DNA from: Rhizophlyctis rosea
Taxonomy: Eukaryota; Chytridiomycota; Chytridiomycetes; Rhizophlyctidales; Rhizophlyctidaceae
Direction of reading: 5' to 3'
Assembly (NCBI GenBank): GCA_027596075.1
Contig: JADGJC010000476.1
Location: forward strand, 1 to 21,090
Length of the DNA: 21,090 bases
Part shown: one piece after another, positions 10,791 to 19,300 of the stretch
Layout of the letters: each line of letters begins with the position of its first letter
Numbering within the stretch: the first letter of the stretch is position 1
The notes under the pieces: model-generated
The model's database searches: none
Told to the model about the DNA's origin: nothing
Seen by the model: only the letters and a program-made list of their open reading frames with translations
Translations under genes and position numbers: made by a program

Positions 10791-12500
10791 ACTGATTGAA
10801 GGCAGTCTTATAGATGTCCTTCACCTGGACTCCGTGAATGATGCAAGCGCATCACAAACTGCAAACCTGGAGAAAAGTAGTAGATACTCCAAGCGAGGTT
10901 CGCATTTCAATGGGAAGAACACCGACATCCTGACTTGCAAAGCGAACGGTCCCAGCAAGCCGACTCCATCGCCTTGACAGGCGGATACATTTCTACATTA
11001 CATCCAGCCAGACATCTTAGCAACTTATGTCCACGTACTTCGCACATAATATATTGGCCCATTCCCAAGTGCCGCACTGAGTGCGACTTCAAATACCAAA
11101 GACACCCCCATTCAGCATGAGTCTTAACTGGCTACTGGCCGGTGAATGGGCAGTGAACGTTGAATGTTGATCTTGGTTTCGTGACTGCAAAATCCTCCGT
11201 GTCCAAGCTACTACAGGAACCATCCACATCACGCCGGGTCGGAAGCAATGGATGGGAGAGCCGTCATCCTTTCTGCGATTTGATATTCATACGAATATAC
11301 TCCCATTACCTCCCCGGTTCAATGGGCTCCTAGCGGCAAAAACATCGGCTTAGATACCGACGAGGCAATGGCAAAACACTTTGGTCAATGCAAGTGCCAT
11401 CCCATTCCACCCGTAGGTGTCCATCCCTCTCCCGCCGTTGACTTTGTTGTGGTTGCTGATCCGAATTCGAGGGTACGACGAAGCGAAAGGAGTCTCAAGG
11501 CAGAAAAGGTCAGAGGTTAAACCTTCGCCAGGAAATGGATGGCAAAAAAGTGCATTCACAGACATTTACAGTATGGAACTCAATGCAACGACGGCATTTG
11601 TTCAGTTGCTGTTTTTGATAAACTTACCATCGATCACATTTCGCACGTCAACAATAAGATAGATGGTCCAGCACCAGTCACGGAACAGATGACATTCATG
11701 AGACCTAAAGCAAAAAAGAAAATTGCCCTTAATCACTGATAACTGTCGACGACCAGGTGGTCCCTATCAAATCTTGGTTCCGGGCATTGGTTGAGTTCAT
11801 GCCCCACCTGAATTAACCCCATGTGGTAATTTCTCCACGACGACGACTCGCCAGCCGCGTGGCGTGGATAGATCCGTCAACGCGATGGGATGAAGGGACG
11901 CAACAGAGGAAGGAGGTCTTTGATTCATGAGTCCATTGCTTAAGTCTCCACAAGACATTGCTAAATACTTCACCATCGCTGGTTGTGACAACACACTGGG
12001 CAGTTTACGTAATGGAGTTCCAAATATGCTAATGAAAGGGGGCATTGAGTGACAGAAACCAGATGACATGTATGATAGGCAGGTTATGATAGACAGGTCA
12101 TCCCTGAGCGACATAACTCCGACCTTCGATGATCGATCCTTTTTCGTCCCATCCATGCTGCCCTGACCGTTAGTGACCAAATGTCCTCACTATGCACGGA
12201 GACGACCATAAATAGGGTGTCACCAAGATGCGATGCCACACCTTGCCATGGTTGATGATCGATTGTTCGTTTGAGCGGGTATCGCTTACTTTTTGACATC
12301 TGCATGGTCATGAAGAGAGGGCAGTCCCGGGCGAAGGTAAGTCTGAGCACTTCAAAGTAAGAAAACAGAAAGAAAACGAGGACCTTTTCAAAGATGGATT
12401 GAATTTCCAAATGTGTCATGACAGACATTGCATTCCTGACATTTTCGCATGATTTTGGCATCCGACTACATTTCTTTTGGAAGATATTCTCAAGACGCAT

Positions 12501-14649
12501 TGGTAGTCACTCCCCTATCTGTTTTTTCAGGCATTCCCTTAGTACATCATGATTATCATGCCCATTCAGTCATGTTCGAGTTTGATCGGGGTTTATGTCA
12601 GTGGTCCGCCCTCGTCCTTTCCATAGCAGAAAGGTCCCATTCTTTTTCTGCATTTGCTCTTGAGACGCATGGATACAAAAGCAAATAAGTTTGCGGATTT
12701 CAAACTCTTTACTACCTTCATTTCTGTACCAAATGAACACCGATCATCTTCCCCAAAGCAGTATGTCTACGGACGGCCCGAGGTGTTACCAACTCCACAC
12801 CTTCCGAAGTCTGACAAAAGGATGACCCGGCGTCAGGAACCTCCACAGCACAAAAATGATGGGATACGGAACGGGCACTTCGACGACGGGCCACGTCAAG
12901 ACCCCCAATCCAGTGTGCAACCAAGGTGGATGCGTTCTGAAGGTTTTGCTCTCATCCTCCATCTAGTTTAAGACATTGCAAGGAAGGGAGGCCGATGCAT
13001 CATCACAGGATAGAAGCTGATGTGTGCATTTATTTCCTGTTGAGATTTTTCTTCAGGCGTCCTCACATGTTCTCCAGTCGTTGACAGCTCAAATCCAACA
13101 TTCTGGACCCTCGGTTGCTCAAAAAAAGGAAAGAAGAGATACCTGGTTGAGACCCTCTTTGGGATTTTCCCAACATTTCGGAGTTACATGCCAGATCAGC
13201 ATCCCTTTTTTGACCCCATCATCTTATTAGTCCACATACCAGACAAACGATACCAGTGCCGGCAACATCCTGGTTCATGTCAGCCATTTGAAGTACGAGT
13301 ACTGATTGACATGCTCATGTTCGGCCACCCGCAAACATCTCAATTTTCGTCATTGAAACTAGGAAAAAATGAGGGAAAGAGTTCATTATTCGATAGAATG
13401 GTATCGCTCCAGTTGAGAGCGACCAACCTTGAGAATACTTTGAAGGTGTTTAGACTTCGTGCTCAATCTTTGGACACATCAGATTGAGAACGGCCACAAT
13501 GTTAAGGACAGTCGAGGATGTGTTGATATTATAGATTGCTGTCCCCTATGACATGCAATGGCATTTCGAGCCTGCTGCCGGCCAAACTGGACCCAAAGAA
13601 CTTTGACATCATCCGGATTCGTCCGATAGAGTGCCGATACACGAGGAAAGCGATTGCGATCACTCTGAGATTTGTTCTTTTGTCCCGGTCAGACCCTCTG
13701 GTGGCGGCGTGACCAATCAGAATGTAAAACTCAGCCAAAGCCGCCAGTACTGGTTCGTTGACTGTAAGATCGTCTTCGTGTCCAGAATGCAATGTCCATG
13801 GCAGTTACGGGTTTCATGGGGAAAGGTCCTCATCATGCCATGTGTCATTGTTCCGGCTCTTTACCTTGTAGTGTGGGCCGACGACTTCCACTCAACGGTT
13901 GCATTGCTTGGATGCGCATTGGTGAATTGAAATGGGGCGAGTTCTGCTCCCAATGCTTCGGAAGATTGTCAAATGGTCCCCACTAAGTGGTTTAAAGCCA
14001 GTATCGTGATACTGGCCACGTGGAGCCCTTTTTGACGCTGTTCTTAGATGCAGAGATCTTTTTGCTGGCATTTCGGTACCAAGCGCTTCGATTCTGTTAG
14101 CAAACAGTAGTATCAAACAACCCACCTGACCCTAATACTCGAATTATCGACGTCGGTGCTTGACTAGGTAGATCTGGATCAAACCTTATCGGGACGGGTC
14201 ACCAGCTTGGTGTGCTAAACCATGTGAATCTCATGAAGTCAGCTGTTCATCTGTCGTCCTTGGCGCCAACAATGATTTTTCTCCCAAGATCAAGGTTGCC
14301 CCATCAGTCAGCTTGCGCTAGTGTCAATCAATCATTTGCCAAAAAAACGCCATATGAGCAGCCTTAGTCTTCTTATCAACTGCACGTTACACAGAAAACA
14401 CAAACCGCACTTCCTACACCTGTCCCCAACATACACCTTCCACAGCAAAACACAAAAACCCCTCACTCCCACCCCAACTCCGCCTCATGATCACCATCAA
14501 CCTGTTTCCTTTCCTGATCCTCCAGTCCTCCACCATTTGCAGAAACTCTGCCCACCTCCACACCACCCAAATTTAACGCATCTCCCTCCAATGACACTGA
14601 AGACCCAATTCTCATGCCTTTTCATGTCCGCCTCAACACTCGTCATCTT
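12501..14649. other. No gene recognised
   Basis: Short frames only. The minus frame at 13529-13792 shares GSRLE-x-P with the minus frame at 8792-9028, on a short stretch of similar DNA. The part from 14380 to 14600 is C-rich on the + strand and low in complexity. Confidence 0.55.
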
Positions 14650-16040
14650 TTAGACAGCAGGAACGTCGACACTCTTGCTTGTTTCAACTGGTGTACCTTC
14701 ACCACTCGTAGATTTTACGTGCTGCACTACCTTGTGATAACCCCTTTGGACGTCCTGTGCCGCCAGTGGGATGAGTGCAGATATGGTGGCCGTGAGCGGG
14801 TACGATACGGGATGTGGTGCGGACATAAGTGGTGGAAGTTCTTGCATATAGAGGTGAGGACAAGAGCGTAGGGGAGTGAGATGACTGACCATGGAGGGGT
14901 TGTCTTCCGCCAGAACCAAGTTCAAGATCTGTTCCTCCGTCCTCATACCCCAGGTTGCCGCGAAGCCTAAGACTAATTTCGACAACCCCCAAGATGTTTG
15001 GCGGTGGAGGGTGGTGGGACGGTTTTCGGCAAGGGTTTTCAGGCAATGAGTAACAATCTCTGCACCGGAAACAATGCTACGACTGCGTGGATCAAGCCTT
15101 CAATGATATCCAAGGAGCTCTGCAGCGGCGGCGGAAATAATGAATGTCTCCAAATGTCATGACAAGTGTCCGATGTCATCATCATGGTCACGTTGCAAGC
15201 TGTTCCTTCAAGAATATGGCCGAGAAAGGCGGGATAAGTTGCAAGTTGTGGGGTGAGGAATGTTCACCGGAGGTCAGGTACGTCTTTGAGGCTTCCACAA
15301 CAACGATGAGCATTCCGGCATTGGAGGTAGCTATAGTGGTGCGGATGAAGTGGTGGAGGTCATTGCTCTGAATGGGTTCGAGCTCTTCCCGTAAGTCAAC
15401 GTCATTCCTCCTGCGTACGACCACCAAAGGACTTGGAAGGTTTCCAACTGCAAAGTCATCCCCACAAATCTTTCCCCACTCTTCGACCTCTGAATGAGTT
15501 GTCGGAGACAGACTTTGATGTCAACAAGGCGGAGTGGAAGTGATGGATGCTGCGGAAGTGGATGAGGTCGGCAAGCGGGAGGTGTCTCCCAATTTCTCTG
15601 ATGAGTTCTTCAGGCAAGGCATGGATGCCGCCTTCTGCTTGCGTGTTTATGACGTAGTTGAAGTGCTGGTGTGAGTTGTCTGGCTGCTCAAGACGACCCG
15701 GTGTTTGACGGGGGATGGGGGGTGCCGTCTCGCATGGTTTCGAATGCAAAACAGACCCACTCACAAAAAGCAAAGATGAGATATATGAGACGGTCGATAA
15801 CACAAGGGTACTGGTCAAGCGTCGCCCCACCACGGCTCAAGGTTCCAAGGTAGTGCCTCTACCTAGCCTCTCACCCTGAGTATGGGGAGATGAAGTGGAA
15901 GAGGAGGAACAAACATGGATGGGTGGGACACCAGATGGGACACTTTGGCCTTCCGCGTGGACCAGGATTCCCATCAACCCAAAGATCGCGATCCTCCGAG
16001 TGATCTGGTGCGGTGTGCCATGCGCGCCGCTCGGTTGCAT
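14650..16040 (-). pseudogene. Decayed F-box protein gene (copy D)
   Basis: The minus-strand frame from 16040 to 15456 is broken only by a TGA at 15837-15839. It contains an F-box at about 15519-15626 (LPEELIREIGRHLPLADL, then IHFRSIHHFHSALL). F-box proteins normally bind Skp1 in SCF ubiquitin ligases. Coding-like sequence then continues through frame changes: GDDFAVGNLPSPLVVV near 15430-15465, LHHFIRTTIATSNAGMLIVV near 15310-15360, LDIIEGLIHAVVALFPVQ near 15060-15120 and LVLGFAATWGMRTEEQILNL near 14915-14980. The frame shifts at least three times and no splice-site pattern explains this, so I call it broken. The region right after the F-box resembles parts of copies A and B. What the C-terminal part did is unknown. 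A live gene with unrecognised introns is possible but less likely. Confidence 0.5.
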
Positions 16041-16337
16041 GGGCGAGATCGAATGTCCTTCGTTTCTGCTCAGTGCTCTCCCACCGTCACCTCAACAGTT
16101 TTTGGAACACCCAACACACTTATACCAACGCAGCACCCGCTGCTTACCGTGAAGCGACCTTCCAAAAACATATCGGGTCTCCTACTACCTTGCTTCTACT
16201 CGGGTTGTAAACGAAACTCGTCTACCGGCGAGGCCGAGCCGGCGTACTCCCCACCCAAGATTGGCAAAGTCGGTGAAGATTCTGGGCATTACCACAACCA
16301 ACCCACCAATTTCCACCACACCGCCCATCCAACCACA
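15841..16337 (+). other. 5' flank of PIK1 (promoter and leader expected, no element identified)
   Basis: This is the space between the kinase start codon and the body of the decayed F-box gene on the other strand, which overlaps its left part. I see no TATA box or recognisable operator. The frame upstream of the start stays open, with a Met at 15915, but the extra residues show no domain. The last 60 bp before the ATG are rich in CCA/CAC with little secondary structure. Confidence 0.3.
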
Positions 16338-19300
16338 ATGGCAGCCCCCCTCTCCCCACCAAAATTCAACATTTCCCACATCTCCCCCCTCCCCTCTCCC
16401 TCAGCCTCCCCAGCCCCAACACCCCCCCGCTCCCGCTCCTCAACAACAACGTCCTCAACAACGGGACTCTCAACAACACCGTCAACAACAGGATGGCAGA
16501 AGAAATCCTCTTGGCTCCTACGACTGTTCCAATCAGAGTTCTTTGATTCACGCATGGCGGTATATTACTTGCACAGATATCCGGACAGTATTGGAATACA
16601 GCATTATATTTGTGATAAGTTGTTGGAGTTTCCTGAGGATGATATAGAGTTTCTCTTGCCTCAGTTGTGGTGGGTATGCGTGTGTTGTGTTGGACGCGTT
16701 TGCAACTGGGGGGTGGGTGGGTGGGTGGGGTTGGGAGGCCACGCGAATAGCGTCGCCATGCCGAAGGCATGAATGGAGCGCGCCAGCGCGACGTGAGCGA
16801 TTTATCGCGAACGGATCGCGAGCTTCGCGAGCTTCAAGTGTCGCGAAGCGTCACATTCTCTTTAGCGTAAATGCTTCATATGCGTGAGTGCCAGCGAACA
16901 GTTCACCAGTGGTTTGGCGAGAAAACAAGCGGGAGCTAAAATGGAGAAGGCTTCAGCCGAGCGTGGGTAGGACGAGTGAGGGGACATTCAACCACAAATC
17001 TAACCAACTCTCCTCCCACAGTCACATGCTAGTCACACGAGCCACCGAATCCGTAGCACTCGAAGACTTCATCCTAGATCGTTGTCAACATAGCAGTCAC
17101 ATAGCACTCTTGGTACGTCCCCAAATCCCTTCATACACACGCTTGAAACCACTAACCCATGCACAGACCCTATGGTACCTCCAAGCCTACCTCTCAACCC
17201 TCCGCTCCAACCCCCCAACCCGCACATTCCGCCACTGCCAACGAATATACCACAAACTCCAATCCATAATATTTGCAGATACGTCTCCTGAGGAGGACGA
17301 GGCGCGTAGGGAAAAGGGGGAAACAAAAACAATAGAACGCTCCTCATCCGACTCAGATACACGTGAAGAACGCGAAGAACCCATCACCGAAAACGGGGAA
17401 AGTGTCCCAAATTTAAGTGGAGGCGTAATACCAAAAATTAGGAAACCCATACGGAATTTATTTTCTTCCCTCCGCGTACGGGAAAACACCCGTCCGGCTT
17501 TTGTGGGTATTGGTGCGATTGCCGCAGCGATTGGTGGACCGGCGCTTTTTGATGTTGGACGGAACATGATTGTTGCGCAGGGGCGGAGGGGGTGGAGTGG
17601 GTGGGAGGCTGATGCTAGTGTTGATAGTTTGTTACGACGAGAGACGGGGGGACGAGTAAACGGGACGGAAGGTGGTGGTGATGATGTGGGTGAGGTACCT
17701 ACACCCAAGGTAAAGACATTACCTGGTCATGGTCCTCGGCGTGTGATGAGTTTTCGGGAATTATCGAAACAGGCGGCGAATGGGAGGGACGACACGTCGA
17801 TTGAAAACGATAACGGAGCCATAAGTCCCACCCGAGTGGGTCGACGACTGTCATATGACAGCCGCACATCACCATCCAAAGACCCACCACCACCAACACC
17901 AAAAATCTTCCACCCAGCCCTCCTCGCAACCCGTATTCCCACCGGCTCACCATCCCTAGAAGACCTCTCCCGCGGTCACGCCTTCACCTTCTCCCACTAC
18001 GTAACTAAAACTCATCCCTTGGCATCTCTCCAAAAATCCTCATCAACACCCGTCATACCGTCTTCTATATCCGCATCATCACATCCTCACTTACGAACGT
18101 CATATTATTTCCATGTTCAGTTACAGTTCGTGTTGACGTTGATTGATATTGGTGATAGACTGAGGAGCGTACCGAAGGAAGCGAGACAGAGTTCCCTTGT
18201 CGCAGAACTGACGTTGTTGAATTATAATTTACCTGCGGAAGTGTGTTTAGTTGGGTGGTGTGGGTGGCGGGGGTGGGGTGGCCGGGAAAGTGATAACAAC
18301 GATAATAACGACGGACGAGTTGGAAGTGGATGGCTAGGTAAAGGCCACCACCGCGTAGTCCGAATCAGCCCAGGAGACGCAGTAGTCCTAAACAGTGCCG
18401 ACCGAGTTCCATATCTCATCAACGTCGAAGTCGTATCCCCCGATGAAGATCTCTCGCGTCAGGGCGAGGATGTCCCTACAGTCGAGGATTCCGGGAGTTC
18501 AGAGCGACCGAGTACGGTTGATGATGACGATGATGATGAGGGGTGGACTCCGACGGGGTGGACTCCTACGACGACAGTGAGGGGTGGTGTGAAGGATGGG
18601 GAAGATCGAGCTTGGGTAAAAGACGACATGGAAGCCATCGACTTGAATAACGAGAGTAGTGGGGAAAACAGTATCGCTCCCACCACCACCACCGACCCAG
18701 ACCCGCGCTCCTCAGCCCAATACCACCAAACCGTCCTGCGTCGACGTTCGTCCATAGTTTCCGCAGCAGCAGCTACATCCCCCCCACCACCACCCACAAT
18801 ATCATCGGAGAACGAACAGCCCTCAAGTGTCCTAGACGATTTTTCAGAACGCATGCGTACGGCGGCTGTCATGCTTGCGCAGTTGTACCAGCAGCAACAG
18901 AGGGAGATGAGTGGGGGGGAGGTAGGTGGGGTGGGGAGGTTTGGGTTGGGTGGTGCGTACGGTTCGCCTTCCATACCTCCCATACCGTCTACCACGCTAT
19001 CTTCGAATAGCGATACCTCGACTCCAACGGGGCGGAAACCGAACTTGAAGCCGGACTATGAAGCCATCCGTGCGCGGTTGGTTAGAGAGATGATGGTGCT
19101 TGAGGAGAAGAGGGTTAGACACCTTGCTGATATATTGAGGAATCAGAGGAAGGGTGGAGAAGGGGTGGATGGGGAGGGGGAGGGGGTGGTTGATGCGGAT
19201 GCGGTGTTGCCGGAGGAAGAGGAGAGAGTGCTGAGAGAGGGGGTCAGAGATAGGGATGATCCTAGTGGTGAGTCGTTTTGGAGGATTCTAACTTTTGGTT

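Larger units (their letters stand above)
9260..12500 (-). pseudogene. Decayed multi-kb coding region, copy B (F-box-family relative)
   Basis: Minus-strand reading-frame pieces can be matched in order to copy A. From 5' to 3' they are: a possible degenerate F-box (about 12350-12430, HLEIQSIFEKVLVFFLFSYF), the piece with PWQG and TLFMVVSVH (12192-12252), a stretch at 11330-11520, a start-like ACC-ATG-ATC-GAC at 10772, the basic block DASRERKRIRRTDRKHAEF (10354-10410), NVSGL before a TAA at 10287-10289, the piece at 9635-10095, SMHYSGDCVHLI (about 9510-9545) and LVMWFA near 9280. Stops and small indels break the frame, for example an extra T just after the basic block. All pieces are on the minus strand, which suggests this copy keeps the original order. 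Whether it was one gene or several is unclear, and the downstream function is unknown. Confidence 0.5.
16670..17021 (+). other. PIK1 intron 1 (352 nt, oversized)
   Basis: The donor GTGGGT and acceptor CCCACAG join in phase 2, making Cys111 and the continuous sequence LPQLCHMLVTRATES, which fits the Pik1 family. A CTAAC-like branch sequence lies near 17000. The intron is four to six times longer than introns 2, 4 and 5. The excess is a G-rich run (16708-16735) followed by a palindrome-rich stretch (16740-16860). Confidence 0.88.

Noticed and set aside
12570..12590. GTTCGAGTT as a tRNA B box
   Set aside because: It is not a full match to GTTCGANTC, and no A box or cloverleaf can be drawn around it. 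No other tRNA candidate was seen.
14321..14653. Pro/His-rich 110-residue plus-strand frame
   Set aside because: Low-complexity C-rich DNA that stays open by composition; no domain, no conserved partner.
15188..15371. Plus-strand frames opposite copy D as genes
   Set aside because: The minus strand carries the F-box and the family-like continuation; the plus frames show no domain.
1..16000. Repeat-induced point mutation (RIP) as the cause of decay
   Set aside because: Differences between copies A and B include many transversions and indels, and the region is not AT-shifted, so C-to-T decay is not the main pattern.
1..16000. Retrotransposon, CRISPR or bacterial-type elements
   Set aside because: No reverse transcriptase, integrase or transposase motifs, no long terminal repeats and no regularly spaced repeats were found.
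15915..16337. Upstream in-frame Met as the PIK1 start
   Set aside because: The extra 141 residues show no Pik1 similarity and lie antisense to the F-box remnant. The ATG at 16338 has a better context and gives a normal N-terminus.
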